Shown here: in pieces, positions 6,813-13,724 of the stretch
Position numbering within the stretch: position 1 is the first letter of the stretch
How the letters are laid out: every line of letters begins with the position of its first letter
Source of the DNA: JBFEYJ01 sp041546305
GTDB lineage: Bacteria; Pseudomonadota; Gammaproteobacteria; Thiohalomonadales; Thiohalomonadaceae
Length of the DNA stretch: 16,157 bases
Direction of reading: 5' to 3'
NCBI GenBank assembly: GCA_041546305.1
Contig: JBFEWO010000056.1
Location: forward strand, 1-16,157
Notes under the pieces: generated by a model
What the model saw: only the letters and a program-made list of their open reading frames with translations
What the model was told of the DNA's origin: nothing
Databases searched by the model: none
Made by a program: the position numbers and the translations under genes

Positions 6813-7511
6813 CTAGGCATTGAAGGTTCGCAGACCGTCGAGATCGAGTACCTGGATATTCAGCCCGTCGACGCTGATCAGGCCTTTGGCGGAAAGGTTG
6901 CCGAGAATGCGCGAGAGTGTTTCGGGTTGAATTGAGAGACGGGAGGCGATGATATTCTTTGCCGCCGGAAGAGTGATTTCGGCGTTTTCCGCCAAGCTAT
7001 TACCCGCCTCCTGAACCAGGTACAGGAGATAATTCACCAGGCGCAGGCTGGCGTTTTGCAGCGTCAGCGCATCGATTTCGTTGAGCAGTCCTCGCAGGCG
7101 CATGCTGAGCTGGGCCATCACATGAAAACCAGTGTCGACCGACGTGGAAAGCAGCTTGAGGAAGGTCTTGTTCTTGATTTCAACCAGTTCGGTATCGGCC
7201 AGCGCCTGTGCACTGACCGGGTAGGCGGGGATATCGAGAAACATCAACGCTTCGGCAAAGGTTTGGCCGGGCCGCACGATCTCGATCACCTTTTCCTGGC
7301 CGGTCGGTGAGAGACGATAAAGCTTAAGCCGACCACTCAGCAGAAAATAAAAGGCATGAGCCTGGGTACCGGCTTCGAAAAGATGCTGCCCCTGTGGCAA
7401 GGCGTAGATAGCAGCCTCTTGAAGCAACTGCTCGAACTGCTCGTCGGAGAGCCCCCGAAACAGGGGGGCCTGCCGTAGCGCCTGGGTATGTTCTGCCGTG
7501 AACGTAGTCAT
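6813..7511 (-). CDS. Crp/Fnr family transcriptional regulator, Dnr-like, 232 aa
   Basis: The cyclic-nucleotide-type sensor fold spans about 15-130, followed by the long dimer helix (135-165) and a winged helix-turn-helix (about 181-225, with LSIQPETLSRILGNL as the recognition part). The stretch AHAFYFLLSGRLKLYRLSP followed by GQEKVIEI and QTFAEALMFLD closely follows what I remember of Pseudomonas Dnr, the NO-responsive haem regulator of denitrification. There is no cysteine in the whole protein, which excludes an Fnr-type iron-sulfur cluster. ATG 7511 gives the same N-terminal spacing as Dnr. No ribosome site precedes it and a good promoter ends only about 7 bases upstream, so the mRNA may be leaderless. 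It is divergent from ndh. Confidence 0.9.
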   Translation of the reverse strand: MTTFTAEHTQALRQAPLFRGLSDEQFEQLLQEAAIYALPQGQHLFEAGTQAHAFYFLLSGRLKLYRLSPTGQEKVIEIVRPGQTFAEALMFLDIPAYPVSAQALADTELVEIKNKTFLKLLSTSVDTGFHVMAQLSMRLRGLLNEIDALTLQNASLRLVNYLLYLVQEAGNSLAENAEITLPAAKNIIASRLSIQPETLSRILGNLSAKGLISVDGLNIQVLDLDGLRTFNA

Positions 7512-7517
7512 TCGCTG

Positions 7518-7546
7518 ATTATGGGGAATGCACCACAATGAATCAA
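7518..7546 (-). promoter_or_regulatory. Sigma70-type promoter of the Dnr-like gene
   Basis: On the minus strand, -35 TTGATT (7546-7541) and -10 CATAAT (7523-7518) are separated by exactly 17 bases. Transcription would start near 7511, which is the A of the start codon. The -35 contains a TTGAT half-site like that of Fnr/Dnr boxes, but the second half is not present. Confidence 0.6.
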
Positions 7547-7698
7547 CGCGGCCCCTTAGCAGGCGATCATTCCCAATACTGCGCTCCGCGCTTTCATCAA
7601 GGCGGCATGCATGACAAAATCTGCAACTAGTCACGGAAACCGTATGCGTGGCCACTATACTTTCCCCCATTCACTTTCGGCACACGAACGACACCAAC

Positions 7699-9009
7699 AT
7701 GACAGATCGCCACCAAATCCTCATCGTCGGCGGTGGAGCCGGCGGCCTTGAACTGGCGACGCGCCTGGGGGATACCCTCGGCAAGCGCAAACAAGCGGAT
7801 ATCACCCTTATCGATGCCTGCTGGGTACACATCTGGAAGCCCCTGCTGCACGAAGTCGCCGCAGGCACCCTCGACTCCAGCGAGGACGAACTGGAGTATC
7901 TGGCACAGGCGCGCTGGCACCACTTTCGCTTTCGCCTGGGGCGTATGATTGGCCTGGATCGGGAGAAACGTGAGGTCTACCTGAGCCCCACGTTCGATGA
8001 GGATCGGGTACAGGTCATCCCGCAACGTGCTTTTCGCTACGACACCCTGATCCTCGCGGTCGGCAGCGAAAGCAACGACTTTGGCATCACCGGGGTAAAG
8101 GATCACTGCCTATTTCTCGATTCCACCAAACAGGCAGAGAAGTTTCAGCAGAAGCTACTCAATAACATGCTGCGCGCTCACACCCAGGGTAAACCGATTG
8201 CAGAGGGACAGCTTGATGTAGCCATCGTCGGCGCCGGCGCGACTGGGGTGGAACTTGCCGCCCAGCTTCACCGGGTGACCCGCCAGCTCTCCGCCTACGG
8301 CCTCGATACCATCGACCCGTCGCGCCATATCAAATTGCATGTAATCGAGGCCGGACCACGCATCCTGCCGGCCCTGCCTGAGCGCATCGCCCGCTCGGCC
8401 CATGCAGCATTAGCCAAACTCGGAGTCACCGTCCACGCCAACGAACGGGTTGTGGAGGTAACGCGTGAGGGGATCCGCACCGCCAGCGGCCACTTCATCC
8501 CCGCCGCCTTTAAAGTGTGGGCCGCCGGTATCAAGGCCCCCGATTTTCTCAAGGGCCTGGACGGGCTGGAGACCAACCGCATCAATCAGCTGGTTGTCGA
8601 AAAGACCCTGCGCACCACCCACGACGAGAACATATTCGCCTTCGGTGACTGTGCCGCCTGCCCCCTCGACGATAGCGGCGCAACGGTACCACCGCGCGCC
8701 CAGGCGGCACACCAGCAGGCATCCCTGCTGTACAAGAACATCCGCCGACGCCTCAAGGGTAAGCCGCTGCTCGACTACAGCTACCACGATTACGGCTCGC
8801 TCATTGCCATGGGGCGCTACAGCACCGTCGGCAGCCTGATGGGAGGGATTACCGGGAGCTTCTTCATCTCGGGCTTCTTCGCCCGGATGGTTTACCTCTC
8901 CCTCTACAAAATGCACCAGGCGGCACTCTATGGCTGGCCGCGGGCCATCCTCATCAGCCTGCTGCACTTTCTGCGCAAGGGCATCGACCCTCAGGTCAAG
9001 CTGCATTAA
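7699..9009 (+). CDS. ndh: Type II NADH:quinone oxidoreductase (NDH-2), 436 aa
   Basis: NDH-2 is a single-subunit, non-proton-pumping flavoprotein that passes electrons from NADH to membrane quinone. Visible are the FAD-binding GGGAGGLE (11-18), the NADH-binding GAGATGVELA (178-187), the FAD-contacting FGDCA (315-319), and a C-terminal amphipathic tail (about 385-436, including SLYKMHQAALYGWPRA and LLHFLRKG) that anchors E. coli-type Ndh to the membrane. The length equals E. coli Ndh (434 aa). ATG 7699 starts just before the dinucleotide fold; no good ribosome site is seen. A sulfide:quinone reductase is unlikely because the tail and motifs are those of Ndh. It faces the Dnr-like regulator across a 187-base gap; Fnr represses ndh in E. 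coli, so linked control is plausible. Confidence 0.93.
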   Translation: MTDRHQILIVGGGAGGLELATRLGDTLGKRKQADITLIDACWVHIWKPLLHEVAAGTLDSSEDELEYLAQARWHHFRFRLGRMIGLDREKREVYLSPTFDEDRVQVIPQRAFRYDTLILAVGSESNDFGITGVKDHCLFLDSTKQAEKFQQKLLNNMLRAHTQGKPIAEGQLDVAIVGAGATGVELAAQLHRVTRQLSAYGLDTIDPSRHIKLHVIEAGPRILPALPERIARSAHAALAKLGVTVHANERVVEVTREGIRTASGHFIPAAFKVWAAGIKAPDFLKGLDGLETNRINQLVVEKTLRTTHDENIFAFGDCAACPLDDSGATVPPRAQAAHQQASLLYKNIRRRLKGKPLLDYSYHDYGSLIAMGRYSTVGSLMGGITGSFFISGFFARMVYLSLYKMHQAALYGWPRAILISLLHFLRKGIDPQVKLH

Positions 9010-9020
9010 GTCCCCCGGCT

Positions 9021-9050
9021 ACCGTTCGGCGGCGATCTGCCGCCGCCGGT
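9021..9050. terminator. GC-rich hairpin after ndh, terminator-like without T tract
   Basis: GGCGGC (9028-9033) pairs with GCCGCC (9039-9044) across a 5-base loop, flanked by ACCG (9021-9024) and CGGT (9047-9050), which can extend the stem. It lies 12 bases past the ndh stop. Cytosines, not thymines, follow, so it may be a 3'-end stabiliser or a factor-dependent stop. Confidence 0.45.
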
Positions 9051-9086
9051 CCCCCAACCTCCCCGGTCAATAGTTTACGCTGGAAA

Positions 9087-9117
9087 ATTGTTCTTATTCT
9101 GGTATAAGTGGAACAAT
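9087..9117 (+). promoter_or_regulatory. Candidate promoter inside a dyad, upstream of rhodanese-diguanylate cyclase operon
   Basis: ATTGTTC (9087-9093) and GAACAAT (9111-9117) form a perfect 7-bp dyad, with inner TTAT/ATAA symmetry. A TGG-TATAAG extended -10 (TATAAG 9103-9108) sits within it; the -35 is poor (TGGAAA 9081-9086). Transcription would begin near 9115, about 95 bases before the rhodanese gene. The overlap of dyad and -10 suggests an operator for a repressor, which is inference. Confidence 0.45.
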
Positions 9118-9209
9118 AACTGGTTGAATTAAAAGAATTTCCAAGCAATACCCTCAACAATTACAATAAAAATCGCGAGACGGAAACTTGCCATCACACG
9201 GGGAAAAGC

Positions 9210-9632
9210 ATGCACAGACCAGTGCCACTTCTGCTTCTGATTGTCCTACCCATGGCGCAAGCGTGGGCAACATCCAAGCCCTTTGCACCCGCCTCGATTG
9301 AGGGCACCACTTCCCTCATCGCCGAGGAGGTGGTCGAGCTGATCCTCCGTGATCCGACCTTGGTAGTCATTGATTCGCGCAAAGAGGAAGAATTTGAGAA
9401 GGGACACATTGAGGGCGCAGTCAACCTCCCTGATACGGACATGAGCCGGGAGGATCTGGCACGCCATGTCCCCGGCTACGATAATCCGATACTCTTCTAC
9501 TGCAACGGCCCACGCTGCCTGCGCAGCACCAACGCCATCACCAAGGCCCTTGAGTGGGGCTACCGCCAGCTTTACTGGTTCCGCGGTGGATGGCTCGAAT
9601 GGCGTGAAAAAAAGCTGCCGATAGCGAGATAG
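9210..9632 (+). CDS. Exported single-domain rhodanese-like protein, 140 aa
   Basis: A signal peptide occupies about 1-20 (a hydrophobic LLLLIVLPMA core, cleavage probably after AQA or AWA), so the protein should act in the periplasm. The rhodanese domain follows with VIDSR (53-57), GHIEGAVNLP (65-74) and the active-site loop YCNGPRCLRS (97-106). Cys98 is the expected persulfide-forming residue and Cys103 is a second cysteine in the loop. WFRGGWLEW (123-131) matches the usual C-terminal end. Rhodaneses transfer sulfane sulfur, for example from thiosulfate; the actual donor is unknown. ATG 9210 has GGGGAAAA upstream. The diguanylate cyclase begins three bases after its stop, so the two form an operon. 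Confidence 0.93.
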   Translation: MHRPVPLLLLIVLPMAQAWATSKPFAPASIEGTTSLIAEEVVELILRDPTLVVIDSRKEEEFEKGHIEGAVNLPDTDMSREDLARHVPGYDNPILFYCNGPRCLRSTNAITKALEWGYRQLYWFRGGWLEWREKKLPIAR

Positions 9633-9635
9633 CCG

Positions 9636-11183
9636 ATGACGAGAAGGAGGCTTTCCATTCAGACAGCCACCGCCATTGCGGTCACCGTCATTGGTGGCCT
9701 CTTTGTACTTTTCTCCTGGAGCGCCGGCGCCTATTTCCGCGAGGCCGCTATCAACGCCCAGACCAAGAGCCTCTCACGCATCATTGAAGTGGCCAGCAAT
9801 CAGGTCCTTCACGATATTCAGCAACACGCCATTACTCTCCATGGCGTTCTCACGGATAACGACAGTCTGCTAGTCCCTTTTCAGCATCTCCACCAGGGAG
9901 GTGACGCCAGTGCACTGGTTTCGGCGCTCGATGACCCACTGCTTAATGGCTACCCCGGGTTGAGCGAAATCGATCTGGCACAGCTACGTGTTTACGACCT
10001 TAACCTGAACTATCTGGCTGAAAGCCGAGCTGGACTTCAGGGGCTTCCCCCGCGCCTGCCGGAGTTCATCAAAACCAAAGGGCTCGAACGCAAAGGCGTT
10101 GAACGGCTCAAGGCCATTGGCGGCTTGTGGGTGTCCGAGCGCGGCCCCCTCTATTCCATGTTGCTGCCACTAGGCGGCCTGCAGATCCAGGGCTATCTGG
10201 AACTGGTGTTCGATCCGGCACTGACCTTGAAAAAAATCAGCCGGATAAGCGGCATCCCCATCGATATTTCGAGCCCGGAACAACCGGCCGGTATTCAGCA
10301 AGGAACCCTGGAAGAGAACGAGAAACTGCCCATAGAGTATCTGCTTATCGGCGATGACAACCGTCCTGCCTATCGCCTGTTCGGGCTGGAGGACGTGCAT
10401 CAGCTCTATCAGGACATTCATGACAATCAGGTCACTACCACCGTCACCTTTATCGTCATCACCTTTATCATCCTGCTGTTACTCCTGCTGGCACTCAATC
10501 AGGGGATCTTCAAACCCCTCAAGCGCATACTCCATGGAATCGAAGACTACCGCGAAGGTGAGCTTGATACCCGCATCAGCCCCTCGGGCCTGCGCGACCT
10601 GTTCATCCTCGGTGAAACCTTCAACAGCATGATCGAGCAAATCCGGCACGACATGAATGAAATGGAGCGTCACTCCCACATCGATGGCCTCACCAGCCTT
10701 GGCAACCGCCGCTATTTCGAGCAGCGACTGCACGAGGAGTGGTCACGTGCAACGCGCCAGCAATGGCCGGTCTCCATCCTGTTCATCGATATCGACCATT
10801 TCAAACGCTACAACGATCACTACGGTCACCTCCAGGGCGATGACTGCCTGCGCCGTGTCGCTGAGGCGATCCAGCATGCGGTCAAACGGGATGTCGATGT
10901 GGCAGCACGCTATGGCGGCGAGGAGTTCATTATCATGCTGCCCGAGACCGATCTGAGCGGTGCCGAACAGGTGGCCCGTGAACTGCAACAGGCGATTCGC
11001 AAACTTCACATCGAGCATGAAAGCTCCAATGTTGAACCGTTCATTACCCTGAGCATTGGTATTGCCAGCCATATTCCCCGCTTCCCGGAAAAAGCCGAAG
11101 AGCTCCTGCACAGCGCCGACATGGCCCTCTACCAGGCCAAAGAGCGCGGCCGCAACCGTATCGGCAAACCCACCAGCGCCTGA
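9636..11183 (+). CDS. Membrane-bound diguanylate cyclase with periplasmic sensor region, 515 aa
   Basis: This enzyme makes cyclic di-GMP from two GTP. The order is: transmembrane helix 1 (about 9-31), a periplasmic region of about 235 residues with no recognised name, transmembrane helix 2 (about 268-290), a HAMP linker (about 292-340), and a GGDEF domain (about 345-512). DGLTSLGNRR marks the domain start, GGEEF is at 427-431, and RDVD at 418-421 is the RxxD inhibitory site, so activity is probably limited by its own product. No EAL domain is present. The gene starts three bases after the rhodanese stop and is probably translationally coupled to it. The periplasmic rhodanese is therefore a good candidate partner or input for the sensor region; that link is inferred. 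Confidence 0.95.
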   Translation: MTRRRLSIQTATAIAVTVIGGLFVLFSWSAGAYFREAAINAQTKSLSRIIEVASNQVLHDIQQHAITLHGVLTDNDSLLVPFQHLHQGGDASALVSALDDPLLNGYPGLSEIDLAQLRVYDLNLNYLAESRAGLQGLPPRLPEFIKTKGLERKGVERLKAIGGLWVSERGPLYSMLLPLGGLQIQGYLELVFDPALTLKKISRISGIPIDISSPEQPAGIQQGTLEENEKLPIEYLLIGDDNRPAYRLFGLEDVHQLYQDIHDNQVTTTVTFIVITFIILLLLLLALNQGIFKPLKRILHGIEDYREGELDTRISPSGLRDLFILGETFNSMIEQIRHDMNEMERHSHIDGLTSLGNRRYFEQRLHEEWSRATRQQWPVSILFIDIDHFKRYNDHYGHLQGDDCLRRVAEAIQHAVKRDVDVAARYGGEEFIIMLPETDLSGAEQVARELQQAIRKLHIEHESSNVEPFITLSIGIASHIPRFPEKAEELLHSADMALYQAKERGRNRIGKPTSA

Positions 11184-11234
11184 GCGTCATAAAGCTTTTC
11201 CAGCCACCGAGGGAATTGGCTATCATCTGCGCCC

Positions 11235-11957
11235 ATGGATACCCCCGCTCACGCCCCCCTCACCATCCTCTATCGCGACCAACACTATATTGCCGTGGAC
11301 AAGCCGGCAGGACTGCAGGTACATCGCAGCTGGATCAGCGAGGAAAATGAGGCCTTTCTCCTGCAACGACTTCGCGATCAGATTGGCCAACGCGTCTACA
11401 CCATCCATCGTCTGGATCGCCCCACCTCCGGGGTGATCCTGTTTGCCCTCAGCAGTGATGCCGCCCGAGCCATGTGCACCCTGTTCGAAAACCGTGAGGT
11501 GGACAAAACCTATCTAGCCATCGTCCGCGGCTACACCGACGATGCCGGTCACATCGACTACCCGCTGCAGGAAGAACCGCACAAGCCGGCCCAAGAGGCC
11601 GTTACCGACTACCGCACCCTGGCGCGGGTGGAGCTGCCGATCCCCGTGGGACGCTACCCCACTGCCCGTTACTCGCTGGTGGAAATCCAACCGCTAACCG
11701 GACGCTCACGCCAGATCCGCAAACACTTCCACCACATCTTCCATCCGCTGGTCGGCGATACCTCCCACGGCGAAGGGCGCCATAATCGCCTGTTTCGCGA
11801 TCACTTCAATGTAAACCGCCTGCTGCTACACGCCTGGGAGCTGCGATTTCGTCACCCGGAAAGTGGGGAAATGTTAGCCATCCGGGCACCGCTACCGGTG
11901 GAGTTTGAGCGGTTGTTTGGAGAGTTTGGGTGGGGTGAGGATGTGCTGGTTTATTAG
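11235..11957 (+). CDS. truC: tRNA pseudouridine synthase C, 240 aa
   Basis: An RluA-family pseudouridine synthase that modifies U65 of tRNA in E. coli. The catalytic HRLDRPTSG block is at 58-66 with Asp61 as the nucleophile, and the family motifs VDKPAGLQVH (21-30), KTYLAIVRG and LTGRSRQIRKH are all present. It has no S4 domain, as expected for TruC, and is slightly shorter than the E. coli protein (260 aa). No ribosome site precedes ATG 11235, but TATCAT at 11221-11226 sits where a -10 would place the start near the ATG. Another RluA-type target cannot be fully excluded. The structured repeat element follows 31 bases after its stop. Confidence 0.9.
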   Translation: MDTPAHAPLTILYRDQHYIAVDKPAGLQVHRSWISEENEAFLLQRLRDQIGQRVYTIHRLDRPTSGVILFALSSDAARAMCTLFENREVDKTYLAIVRGYTDDAGHIDYPLQEEPHKPAQEAVTDYRTLARVELPIPVGRYPTARYSLVEIQPLTGRSRQIRKHFHHIFHPLVGDTSHGEGRHNRLFRDHFNVNRLLLHAWELRFRHPESGEMLAIRAPLPVEFERLFGEFGWGEDVLVY

Positions 11958-12037
11958 GGGTTATAGGGTTGGAGGCACACCAAGGACCGTGTCTCTTCGC
12001 GACGATTTATTGAAAGCGGTTCTCGCACCGCAAGGCG

Positions 12038-12069
12038 AGGTACGTTCTTGTAGCGACAAGAAAGTACCT
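12038..12069. repeat. Left-arm hairpin of the inverted element
   Basis: AGGTAC (12038-12043) pairs with GTACCT (12064-12069), and TTCTTGT (12045-12051) pairs with ACAAGAA (12056-12062). There is one G-A mismatch between the two stems and an AGCG loop. Its counterpart in the right arm is at 12457-12492. Confidence 0.75.
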
Positions 12070-12118
12070 AAAGAAACGCTCCCGAAGGCTTGCCGCTTCG
12101 CGGTACCCTGCGCTTCTC

Positions 12119-12197
12119 GTCATTTCAGGCCGTTCGCGCAACTCGCGAGGCAAAAACCGCCTCGCTCAGACATGCTCTCACTTTCCCCTGAAATGAC
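12119..12197. repeat. Left-arm inner stem with nested hairpin
   Basis: GTCATTTCAGG (12119-12129) pairs perfectly with CCTGAAATGAC (12187-12197). Inside, GCGAGGC (12145-12151) pairs with GCCTCGC (12159-12165). The outer stem leads straight into the shared 14-mer. The same place in the right arm holds a different pair (12319-12324 GGGAGG with 12397-12402 CCTCCC), as expected if pairing and not sequence is kept. Confidence 0.65.
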
Positions 12198-12338
12198 TGC
12201 GATGCTCGGCTGCGCCTGACGGGAAGAAAACCGCTTCGTTTTAGTTTGTGCTTTTCTTCAAAAGCTAAACGCTGGTACGAACAAGCTCCCTTTCTGCATC
12301 GCCGAGCATCGCAGCGGAGGGAGGATTCGCCCGAAGGG

Positions 12339-12394
12339 TTGCGCACAGGACGTGCGCAATCCTGCAGTCGGGCCAGGGAAGGCCCGTCTGCAGG
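12339..12394. repeat. Two adjacent perfect hairpins in the right arm
   Basis: TTGCGCAC (12339-12346) pairs with GTGCGCAA (12352-12359) over a 5-base loop. Two bases on, CCTGCAG and CGGGCC (12361-12374) pair with GGCCCG and CTGCAGG (12381-12394) with one T-T mismatch. Both are enclosed by GGGAGG/CCTCCC, and outside that by TCTGCATCGCC (12293-12303) with GGCGATGCAGA (12430-12440), giving a branched fold. Confidence 0.7.
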
Positions 12395-12456
12395 ACCCTC
12401 CCGGAGTAAGAAGCACAGGGGACCCGTAGGGCGATGCAGAGGGCGGCCTTCTCTTT

Positions 12457-12492
12457 GGTTACTTTCTCTTGGCCGCGCAAGAGGAAGTGACC
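12457..12492. repeat. Right-arm hairpin of the inverted element
   Basis: A 15-bp stem (12457-12471 with 12478-12492) has two G-T wobble pairs, one of them where a plain base change would break the pair, and closes a 6-base GCCGCG loop. Read in reverse it aligns with the left hairpin at 12038-12069: both end in a GAAAGTA motif followed by ACC or CCT and an AAAGA run. Confidence 0.75.
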
Positions 12493-12549
12493 TGTGCGCG
12501 GGGCAGCCCCCCGCATCTAATCCATCCGTCGCGACAGCGACACAAATCC

Positions 12550-13008
12550 CTACTCCATCCCCAATGCCCGATACTTGGCCCGGATATACTCGGTCTGCGT
12601 TAGATAGAGCAGCTCGGCAATACGCCGCACCATATGCTCTTCGTATTTGTCGATATGACCATCGGCTGCGGCCACTTGCCACATCAGTTCCACCACTTTC
12701 TCTTTCTGTGCCGGAGTAAAATGTTCCTTGAGTAATGAGGTGAACTGGTAGTAGTCGATCGCCTCCTTCACCTCGGCCTCGGCAAGGGTGTAAAGCTCTG
12801 ACACCTCATCAGGTGAGAGGTCGAACTTTGTGCGCAGGGCGTTGGCAATAGCCTCTCTTTCCGCTTCATGAATGGTGTCATCCTGCCGGCTCATCTCCAC
12901 CAGAAGAGCCGCCGTAGCCAAACGCAGGGCGTGCTCGGCGCTGGCAGTGTCCCTCTGAACCGGTACCATGATCCGACTTTCAACAAAGGCTTTAATTGCT
13001 TTTAACAT
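12550..13008 (-). CDS. TerB-like (tellurite resistance TerB/COG4103) protein, 152 aa
   Basis: An all-helical, acidic, cytoplasmic protein. The block ALRLATAALLVEMSRQDDTI (27-46) and the later VVELMWQVAAADGHIDKYEE (110-129) are the two repeated TerB-type helical halves, each with a D-x-x-I metal-type turn (DDTI, DGHI). Proteins of this group are widely annotated as tellurite resistance TerB, but a role in tellurite resistance has not been shown for the stand-alone form to my knowledge. ATG 13008 is preceded by GGTGG; a longer frame to 13173 crosses the divergent promoter region and is not used. Its stop lies only six bases from the end of the inverted repeat element. Confidence 0.85.
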   Translation of the reverse strand: MLKAIKAFVESRIMVPVQRDTASAEHALRLATAALLVEMSRQDDTIHEAEREAIANALRTKFDLSPDEVSELYTLAEAEVKEAIDYYQFTSLLKEHFTPAQKEKVVELMWQVAAADGHIDKYEEHMVRRIAELLYLTQTEYIRAKYRALGME

Positions 13009-13094
13009 CAATCCACCACGTGATAATTTACAAACTGTCGCAATACAATTAACGGCGTGCAACGACACGTCAGGCAAAATCAGGAATCTATGCA

Positions 13095-13724
13095 ATGGAA
13101 CAGACACCCTTGCCTTTCTCCCGCAACCGGCTACTACAGGGCATGCTTGCCTGGCTGCTGATTTACTGGACAATCACCGCCATCGATCCGTTCAATCGCC
13201 AGGACTGGTTGCTGGAGAACATCCTGGTACTCGTATACAGCATACTGCTAATTGCCAGCTACCACCGCTTTGCCTTTTCCAATATCAGCTACGCCCTGTT
13301 CACCCTGTTCATTACCCTGCACCTGACCGGCGCCCACTATACCTACGCTGAAGCCCCGCCAGGATTTTGGATGATGGAGTGGCTGGAGCTGGATCGTAAC
13401 CATTTCGATCGGGTGGTCCACTTTGCCTACGGCCTGCTGCTTGCCTATCCCTTTTACGAGCTTTTGCGCCGTGTTGTTGCAACCCCGGCAGGATGGGCAC
13501 AGTTTCTCACCGTTAATATCGTCCTCTCATTCAGCGGCTTCTTTGAGGTTCTGGAGTCAATCATTGCGGTACTCGTCAGCCCGGATCTGGGCGATGCCTA
13601 TCTTGGCACTCAGGGCGATATCTGGGATGCACAAAAGGATATGGGACTTGCCCTGCTCGGCGCCACCCTCACCATGGGCATCACGGCAATGCGAGAAAGC
13701 ACTTGCCATAGAGAAAGGCCTTGA
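13095..13724 (+). CDS. DUF2238 (YjdF-like) inner-membrane protein, 209 aa
   Basis: Six or so hydrophobic helices cover most of the length (segments near 17-30, 43-56, 65-75, 105-122, 133-155 and 182-200). The conserved DUF2238 features are present: the GAHYTYAEAPPGFW loop (79-92), the NHFDRVVHFAYGLLLAYP block (101-118) with histidines 102 and 108, and GDIWDAQKDM (174-183). Function is unknown; the E. coli homologue is YjdF. ATG 13095 is the first frame-consistent ATG with an AGGA upstream. It is divergent from the TerB-like gene, and its stop codon overlaps the -35 of the tRNA-Asp promoter. Confidence 0.9.
   Translation: MEQTPLPFSRNRLLQGMLAWLLIYWTITAIDPFNRQDWLLENILVLVYSILLIASYHRFAFSNISYALFTLFITLHLTGAHYTYAEAPPGFWMMEWLELDRNHFDRVVHFAYGLLLAYPFYELLRRVVATPAGWAQFLTVNIVLSFSGFFEVLESIIAVLVSPDLGDAYLGTQGDIWDAQKDMGLALLGATLTMGITAMRESTCHRERP

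Larger units (their letters stand above)
11989..12543. repeat. Two-armed inverted repeat element (non-coding, structured), 555 bp
   Basis: This fills the 592-base gap between the convergent truC and TerB-like genes. The left arm (11989-12210) read forward and the right arm (12543-12301) read in reverse are diverged copies of one unit. The ends match as GTGTC-n-TCGCGACG followed by a related ATT-GCGG stretch. Each arm has a small and then a large hairpin near 50 bases in (12038-12069 left; 12457-12492 right), followed by AAAG/CAAAG. A CCCTG(C/T)GCTTCT block comes next (about 12106 left, about 12418 right). Both arms end at the same 14-mer, CTGCGATGCTCGGC (12197-12210, and its exact complement at 12301-12314). 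About 90 bases lie between the arms. No transposase is present, and I see no target duplication. Its reading frames are probably not genes. Confidence 0.75.

Noticed and set aside
7512..7698. Complete Fnr/Dnr box between the regulator and ndh
   Set aside because: Only half-sites are present; the partner half at the right spacing is missing in each case.
11989..12543. Classical insertion sequence or integron attC site
   Set aside because: No transposase or integrase frame, no target duplication seen, and the hairpin layout does not match attC core sites.
12246..12719. 157-residue plus-strand frame and the 185-residue minus-strand frame 12125-12682
   Set aside because: Both run across the inverted element and into the TerB-like gene; composition is arginine/serine/proline rich and unlike neighbours.
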